In this document: one piece after another, positions 48,441 to 56,478 of the stretch
Numbering within the stretch: the first letter of the stretch is position 1
Layout of the letters: every line of letters starts with the position of its first letter
Assembly: GCF_000974445.1 (NCBI RefSeq)
Contig: NZ_BBOJ01000013.1
Location: forward strand, 186,001-250,000
From: Lentzea aerocolonigenes
GTDB taxonomy: Bacteria; Actinomycetota; Actinomycetes; Mycobacteriales; Pseudonocardiaceae
Direction: 5' to 3'
Length of the DNA: 64,000 nucleotides
Position numbers and translations under genes: made by a program
Notes under the pieces: model-generated
Database searches by the model: none
Told to the model about the DNA's origin: nothing
What the model saw: only the letters and a program-made list of their open reading frames with translations

Positions 48441-49223
48441 TCAGATGAGCTTCTGGCCGACGAGGAACTCGGCGATCTTGGATCCACCGTCGCCACCGTC
48501 CTCGACGCGCTGACCCGCGCTGCGCGGCGGCTTCGGGGCCGCCTCCAGCACCTGGGTGTACGCGCCGGACAGGCCGACCTCGGACGCGTCGATGCCCAGG
48601 TCCGCCACCGTGACGGTGGAGACGGGCTTCTTCTTCGCGGCCATGATGCCCTTGAAGGACGGGTAACGCGGCTCGTTGATCTTCTCGGTCACGGAGACCA
48701 CGGCCGGCAGCGACGCCTCGAGGAACGCGACGCCCTCGTCGGTCTCGCGCTCACCCTTGATCGTCGTGCCCTCGACGGTGACCTTGCGCAGCTGGGTGAC
48801 CTGCGGCAGACCGAGCAGCTCGGCGAGGATCGCCGGCACGGCGCCCGCGCGGCCGTCGGTGGCCTCGTTGCCCGCGATGACCAGGTCGACGTTCTCGACC
48901 GTGCCGATCGCCTTCGCGAGGACCTTCGCCGTGGCCAGCACGTCCGAACCGTGCAGCGCCTCGTCACTCACGTGGATCGCCTTGTCGGCACCCATGGACA
49001 GCGCCTTGCGGATGGCGTCGGTGGCGCGGTCGGGACCCATGGCGATCACGGTCACCTCACCGCCGTGGGCTTCCTGCAGCTGCAGGGCCTCTTCGACGGC
49101 GCGCTCGTTGATCTCGTCGAGCACGGCATCCGCGGACTCGCGGTCAAGGGTGTGGTCGGCGTCGGTGAGCTTGCGCTCGGACCAGGTGTCAGGCACCTGC
49201 TTGACCAGGACAACAATGTTCAT
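48441..49223 (-). CDS. fixA: Electron transfer flavoprotein beta subunit
   Basis: A 260-residue beta-ETF subunit: MNIVVLVKQVPDTWSERKL, then EEALQLQEAHGGEVTVIAMGP, LVIAGNEATDGRAGAVPAILAELLGLPQVT and SVTEKINEPRYPSFKGIMAAKKKP. First gene of the fixA-fixB operon, 13 bases from fixB. Transcribed from the promoter at 49320-49347. Confidence 0.97.
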   Translation of the reverse strand: MNIVVLVKQVPDTWSERKLTDADHTLDRESADAVLDEINERAVEEALQLQEAHGGEVTVIAMGPDRATDAIRKALSMGADKAIHVSDEALHGSDVLATAKVLAKAIGTVENVDLVIAGNEATDGRAGAVPAILAELLGLPQVTQLRKVTVEGTTIKGERETDEGVAFLEASLPAVVSVTEKINEPRYPSFKGIMAAKKKPVSTVTVADLGIDASEVGLSGAYTQVLEAAPKPPRSAGQRVEDGGDGGSKIAEFLVGQKLI

Positions 49224-49319
49224 AGGTCCTCTTCGACCTCCTGCGGACGGGCGGCGACGCTTGCGCAGAGGACTTTAGGGACTGCGCCGCCGGGTGTTCA
49301 CGACCCTGCCATCACCCGG

Positions 49320-49347
49320 ATGTTACCCGCCAGTAGCACCCCTGCAA
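49320..49347 (-). promoter_or_regulatory. fixA promoter
   Basis: TTGCAG (49342-49347) and TAACAT (49320-49325) are 16 bases apart on the minus strand, about 97 bases upstream of the fixA ATG. The palindrome GTGACA-GT-TGTCAC (49370-49383) just beyond it could be an operator between fixA and the divergent DegV gene. Confidence 0.5.
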
Positions 49348-49439
49348 ACGGCAGCAAGCACCCCGCTAGCGTGACAGTTGTCACCCGTTGACGACACCTT
49401 TTGAGATGTAACCCATTCGGAGGACTAGGCTGCGCCGAC

Positions 49440-50282
49440 ATGTACCGGCGAGTAGCAATCGTGACCGACTCCACGGCCTGTCTCCCGGCGCAGCTGACTG
49501 ATCAACTCGGCATCGAGGTGGTGCAGATCCAGGTGCGGATCGGCGACCACACCGACGACGAGTCCCGCATCCCGGTCCCCGAGCTGGTCTCCGCCATGCG
49601 TGCCAACGTGCCCGTGGCGACGATCCCGCCCGACCCCGGCGCGTTCTTCTGGACGTACAACGAACTGGCCGCGCAAGGCGTCCGTTCGATCGTGTCCATC
49701 CACGTGTCGAGCCGCCAGTCCGCGACCGTGGAGGCGGCCCGCGCGGCCGCCGCCCAGGTCCGCGTCCCGGTGCACGTCATCGACACCCAAACCTGCGGGA
49801 TGAGCATCGGCTACGCAGTCCAGGCCGCCGCGAAGGTGGCCGAGGCGGGCGGCAACCTCGAAAGAGTGCTCGCGACCGCCCAGCACCGCTTCGACAGATC
49901 CACCGAGCTGATCTACGTCGACACCCTCGAGTACCTGCGGCGCGGCGGCCGCATCGGTGCCGCGGCGGCGTTGGTCGGCGGCGTCCTGTCGATGAAGCCC
50001 CTGCTGACCATGGCCGACGGCCAGATCACCCCGCTGGACAAGGTGATCGGCGCCGACCGCGCGCTCAACCGGATGCTGGACATCGCGATCAAGCGCGCGG
50101 GCACCGACACCGTCGACGTCGCCGTCGAGCACTTCGACGCGGAAGAGAAGGCCACCCGGCTGCTGCGCAAGCTCCGCAAGGGCGTGCCCAACGTCCGCCA
50201 GTTCATGTTGACGCAGGTCAGCTCGGCGATCGGCGCCCACGTGGGCCCCGGCGCGCTGGGCATCACCGTTTCGCCGGTCTGA
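49440..50282 (+). CDS. DegV-family fatty-acid-binding protein (copy 1)
   Basis: A 280-residue DegV (FakB-like) protein that presents a bound fatty acid: VAIVTDSTACLPAQLTDQLGIEVVQIQVRIG, TIPPDPGAFFWTYNELAAQGVRSIVSIHVSS, VIDTQTCGMSIGYAVQAAA, LIYVDTLEYLRRGGRIGAAAALVGGVLSMKPLL. A fatty-acid-kinase partner (FakA) is not in the window. Promoter TAGGCT at 49426-49431, with the ATG 8 bases after (leaderless). A second DegV gene of identical length lies 3.5 kb away. Confidence 0.95.
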   Translation: MYRRVAIVTDSTACLPAQLTDQLGIEVVQIQVRIGDHTDDESRIPVPELVSAMRANVPVATIPPDPGAFFWTYNELAAQGVRSIVSIHVSSRQSATVEAARAAAAQVRVPVHVIDTQTCGMSIGYAVQAAAKVAEAGGNLERVLATAQHRFDRSTELIYVDTLEYLRRGGRIGAAAALVGGVLSMKPLLTMADGQITPLDKVIGADRALNRMLDIAIKRAGTDTVDVAVEHFDAEEKATRLLRKLRKGVPNVRQFMLTQVSSAIGAHVGPGALGITVSPV

Positions 50283-50350
50283 TCTTCGGGAACTCCGGGT
50301 GCTGTTCCGTCCGTTGAACTGGACGTAACGGACACCTGGAGGGACCTCAG

Positions 50351-50500
50351 ATGGCCTCGTTCATGGACAAGATCGCCAGGTTCCTGCGCAGCCCGCAGGG
50401 CCACAAGCTCCAAGCCAAGGCGCGGCAGATGGCTCAGGACCCGCGCAAGCGCGCGCAGGCCGAGCAGCTGCTGCGCAAGCTCCGCGGCAGGAAGCACTAG
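50351..50500 (+). CDS. Small basic protein, 49 aa
   Basis: The frame encodes a helical, very basic protein: MASFMDKIARFLRSPQGHKL, then QAKARQMAQDPRKRAQAEQL and a C-terminal LRKLRGRKH. GGAGG lies 8 bases before the ATG, a good ribosome site. It may bind nucleic acid or membrane. It follows DegV copy 1 by 68 bases and is probably co-transcribed. Confidence 0.8.
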   Translation: MASFMDKIARFLRSPQGHKLQAKARQMAQDPRKRAQAEQLLRKLRGRKH

Positions 50501-50511
50501 CGCCTGCATCG

Positions 50512-51315
50512 CTAGTTGAACAGGGCGTTGAGCTCGCCGTACTCGATGCCACCCTCGACGCTGCCGTACGTGCCGCGCGTCAGCAGCTCTTCGGCTGCCT
50601 TCTTGGCGACGGCGTAGGCAGCCTCGGCCACCGCTGATCCGAGGCTCATCCGCGCGACGCCCGCCTTCGCCAACTCGTCGACGGCGGGCGCGCCCGGCCC
50701 CACCAGAACGTTGAGCGGGGCGTTGATGCCCTTGGCCAGCTCCGTGACGATCTCGAGGTCGGTCACGCCCGGCACGAAGATGCCACTGGCCCCGGCTTCG
50801 AGGAAGGCCTCGGCGCGGTCGAGGGTGTGCTTGAGGCGGCCCTCGGGCTCGCCGATGCCGCGCAGATACACGTCGATCCGAGCGTTGATGTACAGGTCCG
50901 GAGCGGCCTCACGTGCCGCCGCCAACCGTTCCTTCTGCTCCTGGACGTCCCGCAGCACGCCTCCGAGCCCGTCCTCGATGTTGACGCCGGACGCCCCCGC
51001 CTCGGTGACGGCCTTGGCAGTCGCACCGACCTCCTCGGCTGTGTCGCCGAAGCCCGACTCGATGTCCGCCGTCACCGGAACCTCGACCGCCTCGGCGATC
51101 CTGGCGACGAGATCGATGACGAGGTCGCGGTCGACCTTGTTGCCGTCGGCCGCACCGAGAGTCCACGCCACGCCGGCACTGGTGGTGGCGACGGCCTTGG
51201 CGCCGGCGGCCTCGGCGATGAGGGCGGAGGCGACGTCCCAGGCGTTGGGGAGGGCGAGCGGGCCGGGGCGGTGGAGGGCGTGGAAGAGCGCGGTGCGGTC
51301 AGCGGCAGAAGGCAT
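50512..51315 (-). CDS. PEP mutase/isocitrate lyase-family protein
   Basis: A 267-residue (beta/alpha)8 enzyme of the PEP mutase/2-methylisocitrate lyase superfamily: LALPNAWDVASALIAEAAGAKAVATTSAGVAWTLG, VPVTADIESGFG (metal Asp), GASGVNIEDGLGG and APDLYINARIDVYL. The catalytic loop lacks the classical KKCGH, as in many oxaloacetate-decarboxylase-like members. ATG 51315; a TTG two codons earlier is an alternative. Substrate unknown. Confidence 0.9.
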   Translation of the reverse strand: MPSAADRTALFHALHRPGPLALPNAWDVASALIAEAAGAKAVATTSAGVAWTLGAADGNKVDRDLVIDLVARIAEAVEVPVTADIESGFGDTAEEVGATAKAVTEAGASGVNIEDGLGGVLRDVQEQKERLAAAREAAPDLYINARIDVYLRGIGEPEGRLKHTLDRAEAFLEAGASGIFVPGVTDLEIVTELAKGINAPLNVLVGPGAPAVDELAKAGVARMSLGSAVAEAAYAVAKKAAEELLTRGTYGSVEGGIEYGELNALFN

Positions 51316-51386
51316 GATCAAGTGATATCAGCAGGTACCGACAAAAGTCCGGCGAGTTTCGGACGGGAACCGAAGACTTTCGGACA

Positions 51387-51935
51387 CTAGTTGCTGCCGG
51401 CCTTCCGGCGGACCTCTTCGAACGTGCGCAGGTAGCGCTGCCGGAAGTCTTCCCGCTCCACCCACGTCGTGTGTTCGACCGGCTGGGGCTCGGCGGGAGG
51501 AGGCAGCGTCGCCTCCACGACGACGTCAGGCTCCGGTTCGGGTTCCTCGACCTCAGCCTCGGCGACCTCCGCCTCAACAGGCTCCGGTTCGCTCTCGACC
51601 TCAACGGCCTCCGGTTCGACCTCGGCCGGCTCGGGCTCCGGCTCGGGCTCCACCTCGGCCTCCGGCTCCGCGACCGGCGCGGCCAGCACCGAAAGCGCCG
51701 GCTCCAGCTGCGGCAGCCCCACCACCGGGTTGCGGTGGATCGGGCGCGAGTCGTAGTCGTCCTCCACCGGTTCCACGAGCGCGGGCTTTTCCACCCACGT
51801 CCGCTCCACCGGCTCGTCCGAAGGAGAAGGCGATGCGGCGTCTTCGCGGCGTCTCAGCACCACGTACATGAGGGCCGCCCCCAACGTGAAGGACAGCACG
51901 CACAAACCGAAGACGATTCCGACGGCCCCTGCCAT
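51387..51935 (-). CDS. Single-pass membrane protein with Glu/Pro-rich tail
   Basis: A 182-residue protein. One N-terminal helix (VGIVFGLCVLSFTLGAALMYVVL) precedes a charged stretch, then about 75 residues of Glu/Pro/Ala/Val repeats (EPEAEVEPEPEPEPAEVEPE). It ends with an ordered C-terminus (HTTWVEREDFRQRYLRTFEEVRRKAGSN). Last of three co-directional genes with an OmpA-like and a coiled-coil protein; 10 bases from the former. Confidence 0.72.
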   Translation of the reverse strand: MAGAVGIVFGLCVLSFTLGAALMYVVLRRREDAASPSPSDEPVERTWVEKPALVEPVEDDYDSRPIHRNPVVGLPQLEPALSVLAAPVAEPEAEVEPEPEPEPAEVEPEAVEVESEPEPVEAEVAEAEVEEPEPEPDVVVEATLPPPAEPQPVEHTTWVEREDFRQRYLRTFEEVRRKAGSN

Positions 51936-51945
51936 GCGAAGGCTC

Positions 51946-52503
51946 CTAGCTGACGAGGACGTCGACCTGAGGTCCGAAGTCCGAGGGCGGGCCCCAGACG
52001 GGGTCCACGATCACCCGAGTGGTGATGACGCTCTCCACCCCTTGCGCGGCCAGGTAGTCCCGCACCAGGCCGGCGCGCTCCATCGCGAGCACGTCACAGC
52101 GGTGCGAGGCCGTCTCGCCGTTCCACGCGTGGGAGACCAGGGTCACTGCGCCGCCGGAGATGTTGCGCAGCACACTGGCCAGGCTCCGGCGCACGTCCTC
52201 GCCGCGGCCCACCAGGGACGCGGTGCCCGGCGCGAACGTGATGCCCTTGACGGCGTGCGACGTGAACAGGTCGCGCACGTTCTGCTGTGCGACCGCCGCC
52301 GGCACCAGCAGGGGTGCGGGCGGCTGCATCCGCTGCGGTGGCAGGGAGTCCCAGATCTGCACCGGGCCGCTGCGCACGTCCGGCACGGCGGGAGACGACG
52401 AGAGCGCCGTCTCCAGTTCCTCGCCGTACACGGAGAACCCGAACGCCGTCACCGACGCGGGCACCATCAGCGCACCGACGACCAGCGGGACCCAGCGCTT
52501 CAC
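51946..52503 (-). CDS. Membrane-anchored OmpA-like-domain protein
   Basis: A 185-residue protein. After an N-terminal anchor (WVPLVVGALMVPASVTAFGF) comes an extracytoplasmic part whose C-terminal 95 residues resemble the OmpA/MotB peptidoglycan-binding fold (ITFAPGTASLVGRGEDVRRSLASVLRN, AVTLVSHAWNGETASHRCDVLAMERAGLVRDYLAAQGV), although the classical NxxLSxxRA signature is degenerate. GTG 52503 overlaps the stop of the coiled-coil gene. Confidence 0.68.
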   Translation of the reverse strand: MKRWVPLVVGALMVPASVTAFGFSVYGEELETALSSSPAVPDVRSGPVQIWDSLPPQRMQPPAPLLVPAAVAQQNVRDLFTSHAVKGITFAPGTASLVGRGEDVRRSLASVLRNISGGAVTLVSHAWNGETASHRCDVLAMERAGLVRDYLAAQGVESVITTRVIVDPVWGPPSDFGPQVDVLVS

Positions 52504-53450
52504 GACGCGGCCACCTGTTCCGGGATGTGCACCGGTGCGACGCGGTCGGCGGCCACCGACAGGGCCGCGCGGGCCGCGGACAGCTGCGAGTGGACGACGC
52601 GGCGGAGCTCGTGCAGCTCGTCGGTCCGTTCGGCGACCTCGGCCAGGCGGCGGTTCGCCTCGCGGCACGCCACCTTCACCACGAACTCCGCGCGGGCCTT
52701 CGCGAGCGCCTCCTGTTCCTGGAGGTGCTGCGCGGCCTCGTTGCGGCGGCGCGTCATGGTGAGCTCGAAGAACTGCTGGGCCTTCTCGCGCTTGCGTTCG
52801 GAGTCGGCCTCCAGCGAGTTGCACTGCAGGGCCGTCTCGCGCAGCAGCATGTCGGCGTCGGCCTGGGCCTGCGCGACCGCCTCTGTGCACTCGCGCTCGA
52901 CCTCGTCGGCGCGCTGGCGGTGCTGGGCTTCGAGATCGGCGCAGCGGCGCTCCATCTCGATCTCGCGGCGCTCCATCGCGGCGGCACGGGAGGCGCAGTC
53001 CTGGCGGGACGCGTAGAGCTCGGACTCGGCCTCGGACCGCATGGCGGCCGCCTCGCGCTCGGCCTCGGCGCGCAACGCGGCCACCTCGACGTCGGTGCGG
53101 GCGCGGAGGTCGTTGCACTCGCGCTCGGCCTGCAGGTGCATCTCCGCGGTCTCGTCCTCGGCGAGGCGGAGCATGCGGTGCATCCGCTCGGTGGCGCTGG
53201 CGTGCGAGCCGGACGTCTGTTCCAGGCGTTCGATCCTGGCGCGCGCCTCCTCGAGGTCCTGACGCGTCATTTCCAGGAGCTTGCGCAAATCGGCCGCCTG
53301 CGCCAGAGCTTCGGCCCGGTCGAGACTCGTGAAGCGCAGCTGCTCCTCGAGATTCTCGATGTGCTCGATGACCTGACGTCGATGAAAACCTCGGTACACA
53401 ACGTCGAAAGCGGCGTGCAGCGGAACTAGTTCCTGCTCTTTTGCACCCAT
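52500..53450 (-). CDS. Long coiled-coil (DivIVA-like) protein
   Basis: A 316-residue protein. The N-terminal segment FDVVYRGFHRRQVIEHIENLEEQL (about residues 15-38) resembles the DivIVA membrane-targeting region, followed by about 270 residues of heptad-rich coiled coil (LEEARARIERLEQ, ALRAEAEREAAAMRSEAES). The C-terminus has a short tail (RVAPVHIPEQVAAS). It probably forms a polar or cortical scaffold. First gene of a three-gene operon with two membrane-anchored proteins. ATG 53450. Confidence 0.82.
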   Translation of the reverse strand: MGAKEQELVPLHAAFDVVYRGFHRRQVIEHIENLEEQLRFTSLDRAEALAQAADLRKLLEMTRQDLEEARARIERLEQTSGSHASATERMHRMLRLAEDETAEMHLQAERECNDLRARTDVEVAALRAEAEREAAAMRSEAESELYASRQDCASRAAAMERREIEMERRCADLEAQHRQRADEVERECTEAVAQAQADADMLLRETALQCNSLEADSERKREKAQQFFELTMTRRRNEAAQHLQEQEALAKARAEFVVKVACREANRRLAEVAERTDELHELRRVVHSQLSAARAALSVAADRVAPVHIPEQVAAS

Positions 53451-53661
53451 GGTCACCTACTCACTCAACCAGGCTGAAGATTGTGCGAGCTTACCCACGG
53501 CCGGTACCGCCAACCAGCGTCGACAGCGCACGGAACGGGTGCCTGTAACACGTGGAATAACGTCCCTTTCCTGCACAAACAAGGCAGCTTAAGATCAACT
53601 CCAAACAACAGGCAGTCACCCGATTGTGTCAAGTAGGACGCCTTTCCGAGGGGATCACTCC

Positions 53662-53754
53662 GTGCGTTCGCCGTGTACGGAATGCAACCGCCCAGGCGTA
53701 GATCACACGAATTGCCATCGATCGGTCGTGGCTACTTCGATCACCCTTGGTTAA
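53662..53754 (+). CDS. Possible 30-residue zinc-motif peptide before DegV copy 2
   Basis: GTG 53662 opens a frame reading MRSPCTECNRPGVDHTNCHR followed by SVVATSITLG. A C-x2-C plus CH arrangement could bind zinc. GAGGGGA lies 8 bases upstream. The TAA stop overlaps the TAACCT box of the following DegV gene. The frame is short and codon bias is weak. The rest of 53451-53661 shows no other gene and must hold the promoters of the coiled-coil operon. Confidence 0.35.
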   Translation: MRSPCTECNRPGVDHTNCHRSVVATSITLG

Positions 53755-53765
53755 CCTTCTCGTTC

Positions 53766-54608
53766 GTGTCCTCACGAGTAGCCGTCGTCACCGACTCGAC
53801 CGCGTCACTCCCGACCCGTCTGGCGGAGCGGTTCAACATCATCACGGTGCCGATGCAGCTGAAGATCGGGTCCGAGTTGATCGACGAGGCCTACGTGCCG
53901 ACGGACCGCCTGCTGCAGGCGATGGAGGCGCAGATCCCGATCACCACCCAGCCGCCGGCGCCGGACGCGTTCTTCTGGGCGTACCAGGACGCGTGGGCCA
54001 AGGGCGCGGAGACGATCGTGTCGGTGCACGTGACGCCGAAGCTCTCCCCCGCGACGGACGCGGCGAAGGCGGCCGCGGCCAAGTCGCGCGTGCCGGTGTT
54101 CATCGTCGACTCGCACTCGTCGGGCATGACGCTCGGGTTCGCCGCGCTCGCCGCGGCGCGGATCGTGCAGACCGGCGGCAACGTCCAGCACGCCCGCAGC
54201 GTCGCCGAGCAGCGCGGGCGCGACGCCCACGTGCTGATCTACGTCGACACGCTGCAGTACCTGCGCCAGGCGGGCAGGGTCAGCGCGGCGGCGAAGCTCT
54301 TCGGCGACGCGCTCTCGGTGAAGCCGCTGCTCACCGTGGTGAACGGCGAAGTGGAGCCGTTCGACAAGGTCGTGGGCCGCGAGCGCGCGCTGGCGAAGCT
54401 CGTCGACAAGGCCGCGGCCCTGGCGCACGGGCGCGACGTGGACCTCGCGGTGGAGCACTTCGCCGCAGAGAAGGAGGGCCACCAGCTCCTCCAGCTGCTG
54501 CAGAAGCGGATCCCGCACGCGCGCGACATCGTCCTGACCCAGGTCAGCGCGGCGATCGGCGCGAACGTGGGACCGGGCGCGCTGGCCGTCACGGTCTCGC
54601 CGTTCTGA
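53766..54608 (+). CDS. DegV-family fatty-acid-binding protein (copy 2)
   Basis: A 280-residue paralogue of copy 1, exactly the same length: VAVVTDSTASLPTRLAERFNIITVPMQLKIGSE, FFWAYQDAWAKGAETIVSVHVTPKLSPATDAA, VDSHSSGMTLGFAALAAARI, LIYVDTLQYLRQAGRVSAAAKLFGDALSVKPLL. GTG 53766 is chosen: it lies 8 bases after TAACCT (leaderless, the same spacing as copy 1) and gives a matching N-terminus. Upstream in-frame ATG codons add unsupported sequence. The stop is adjacent to the TetR stop. Confidence 0.93.
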   Translation: MSSRVAVVTDSTASLPTRLAERFNIITVPMQLKIGSELIDEAYVPTDRLLQAMEAQIPITTQPPAPDAFFWAYQDAWAKGAETIVSVHVTPKLSPATDAAKAAAAKSRVPVFIVDSHSSGMTLGFAALAAARIVQTGGNVQHARSVAEQRGRDAHVLIYVDTLQYLRQAGRVSAAAKLFGDALSVKPLLTVVNGEVEPFDKVVGRERALAKLVDKAAALAHGRDVDLAVEHFAAEKEGHQLLQLLQKRIPHARDIVLTQVSAAIGANVGPGALAVTVSPF

Positions 54609-55277
54609 TCACAGACCTGAAGACAACCCCGAAGACAAGCCTGAAGACAACTCTGCGACTTCCTCCGCGAGGAGCAGTCCGGGGTCGAAGCCCATCGGCC
54701 CGAAGTGGCCGGCGAGCTCCAGGGAGAGCACGCCCTGCAGACGCGTCCAGAACGACAGTGCGCGGTGCACGGTCGGCGACGACGCGGGCAGAGCGCTCGC
54801 CCATTCGCGGTTCGTGCCGAGCAGCACGTCGAACGGCGTCTTCGGCTGGTCCGACGGATCCGCGCAGACCTCCAGCAGCACCGCCAGGATCTCGTTCGAG
54901 ATCGCGGTGATCTCGTCGGGCGCGTGGTAGCCGGGCACCGGCGTGCCGTAGATCAACAGGTACCGGTGCGGGTCGCTCAGAGCCCACTTCCTGATCACCG
55001 CGGCGAGCGCCACCGCGGTGGTGCCGGCCTCGAACGCGGCGCGGACGGTGTCGGCGAGACTGCGGTAGGCGTCCCGGATGAGTTCGGTGATCAGCTCGTC
55101 GCGACCGGAGAAGTACCGGTAGAGGGCCGGCCCGCTCATGCCCATCTCTTTGGCGATGGCGTTGAGTGACAACGTTGTCACCCCTGCTCCGGCGATCTGC
55201 GACCACGCGTGCCGCTTGACCTCATCGCGCACCTGAGCCCGATAGCGCTCGCGCGGCTTACGCACCGACTCCGTCAT
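54609..55277 (-). CDS. TetR-family transcriptional regulator
   Basis: A 222-residue regulator. N-terminal HTH (AGVTTLSLNAIAKEMGMSGPALYRYFSGRDELITELI, residues about 30-66), then a TetR_C domain (WAL..PHRYLLIYGTPVPGYHAPDE). The C-terminus ends in SSGLSSGLSSGL, encoded by a 12-bp tandem repeat. It diverges from a small membrane-protein gene whose promoter region holds a near-palindrome, so it likely represses that gene. Confidence 0.9.
   Translation of the reverse strand: MTESVRKPRERYRAQVRDEVKRHAWSQIAGAGVTTLSLNAIAKEMGMSGPALYRYFSGRDELITELIRDAYRSLADTVRAAFEAGTTAVALAAVIRKWALSDPHRYLLIYGTPVPGYHAPDEITAISNEILAVLLEVCADPSDQPKTPFDVLLGTNREWASALPASSPTVHRALSFWTRLQGVLSLELAGHFGPMGFDPGLLLAEEVAELSSGLSSGLSSGL
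54615..54650. repeat. Three 12-bp tandem repeats at the TetR 3' end
   Basis: Three units of the pattern NCCYGAAGACAA (54615-54626, 54627-54638, 54639-54650) encode, on the minus strand, repeats of Leu-Ser-Ser-Gly at the TetR C-terminus. In-frame slippage would change tail length without a frameshift. Confidence 0.9.
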
Positions 55278-55301
55278 GGTTAGACCCTCTCACATTCGCT
55301 A

Positions 55302-55362
55302 TTGACACTCACGGGCGCATCAGCCTAGCTTCAGCTTGTCACCACAGTTAGAGGCTATAACT
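55302..55362 (+). promoter_or_regulatory. Promoter and near-palindrome of the TetR target gene
   Basis: TTGACA (55302-55307) and TAGCTT (55326-55331), spacer 18. Just downstream, at 55346-55362, the near-palindrome AGTTAGAGGCTATAACT (outer arms AGTTA/TAACT, one mismatch inside) sits over the start region, where a TetR dimer would block transcription. Confidence 0.6.
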
Positions 55363-55392
55363 ACAGCGACCACCCGTAACGATGGTGAGATC

Positions 55393-55740
55393 ATGTCTGT
55401 CAACATCCGCACGTCCGCCACTCCGTCGACGTCGACTCTCGTCGCGGCCTGGGCCGCCCCGGTCATGGTCATCGGCCAGTTCGGCCTGCTCTCCGGCATT
55501 CCGATCGCCGTCGTGCTCGTCGCGAGCCTGCGCGACCGCCGTTCGACAGCACTGCGCTGGTGGGCAGGAGCCCTCGCGTTGGCCTACGCCACCCCGCTGA
55601 CGACGTGGCTCGCCGGACCGAGCGAGGCACCGAGCCTGTCCAAGTACATGGACACCACGCCGACCGCGTTGCTCGCCGGAACCGGAGTCGCGGCAGCCAT
55701 CGCGCACCAGGTAGTTCGCAGGCGCTCTACTGGCAAGTAA
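55393..55740 (+). CDS. Small membrane protein divergent from TetR
   Basis: A 115-residue protein with three hydrophobic segments (TSTLVAAWAAPVMVIGQFGLLSGIPIAVVLV, LRWWAGALALAYATPLTTWL and TALLAGTGVAAAIAHQVV) and a basic tail. ATG 55393 is preceded by GGTGAG. The probable target of the adjacent TetR regulator. Function unknown. Confidence 0.75.
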   Translation: MSVNIRTSATPSTSTLVAAWAAPVMVIGQFGLLSGIPIAVVLVASLRDRRSTALRWWAGALALAYATPLTTWLAGPSEAPSLSKYMDTTPTALLAGTGVAAAIAHQVVRRRSTGK

Positions 55741-55749
55741 CCTGGCCGC

Positions 55750-56478
55750 GTGACCCTCCCCCTGACCGGCGAACGCACGGTGCCCGGCATCGCCGAGGAG
55801 AACTACTGGTTCCGCCGCCACGAGGCCGCGTATCTGCACCTCATCGGCCACTGCGCGGACGCCGTCGTGCTGGAGGCGGGCTGCGGCGAGGGCTACGGCG
55901 CCCAGCTGATCCGCACGGTCGCGCGGCGGGTGGTCGCGCTCGACTACGACGAGCTCACCTCGCAGCACGTCGCCCGCGCGTACCCGCAGCTGAACGTGCT
56001 GCGCGGCAACCTCGCGACCCTGCCGTTGCGCGACGGCGCGGTCGACGTCGTGGCGAACCTGCAGGTCATCGAGCACCTGTGGGACCAGGAGGGGTTCCTG
56101 GCGGAGTGCCGCAGGGTGCTGCGTCCAGGCGGGACGCTCATCGTGACCACCCCGAACAGGCTGACGTTCTCCCCCGGTCAGGACACCCCGCTGAACCCGT
56201 TCCACACCAGGGAGCTCGCACCGTCCGAACTGGACGAGATGCTGCGCGAGGCTGGTTTCCGGGTTGACGAACTGACGGGGCTGCGTCACGGACGCAGGCT
56301 TGACTCTCTCCTCAACGGACAGATCATCAGTGCACAGGTCGAAGTCGCCCTGTCCGGTGCGCCGTGGCCGGCCGAGCTGAAGGAGGCTGTCGAGTCGGTG
56401 ACGGTGGAGGACTTCGACATCACGCCCGAGGACATGGACACCAGCCTCGACCTCGTGGCCGTGGCGGTGCGCGCGTGA
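55750..56478 (+). CDS. SAM-dependent methyltransferase (Rv3030-like)
   Basis: A 242-residue class I methyltransferase: SAM motif I VVLEAGCGEGYGAQLI, motif II region VVALDYDELT, VDVVANLQVIEHLWD, and VLRPGGTLIVTTPN. The GTG start lies 6 bases after TAACCT (55738-55743), which overlaps the previous stop: leaderless. First gene of a three-gene block (methyltransferase-GH57-GT4) that in M. tuberculosis (Rv3030-Rv3032) is assigned to methylglucose lipopolysaccharide synthesis, so it may O-methylate a glucan. Confidence 0.88.
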   Translation: MTLPLTGERTVPGIAEENYWFRRHEAAYLHLIGHCADAVVLEAGCGEGYGAQLIRTVARRVVALDYDELTSQHVARAYPQLNVLRGNLATLPLRDGAVDVVANLQVIEHLWDQEGFLAECRRVLRPGGTLIVTTPNRLTFSPGQDTPLNPFHTRELAPSELDEMLREAGFRVDELTGLRHGRRLDSLLNGQIISAQVEVALSGAPWPAELKEAVESVTVEDFDITPEDMDTSLDLVAVAVRA

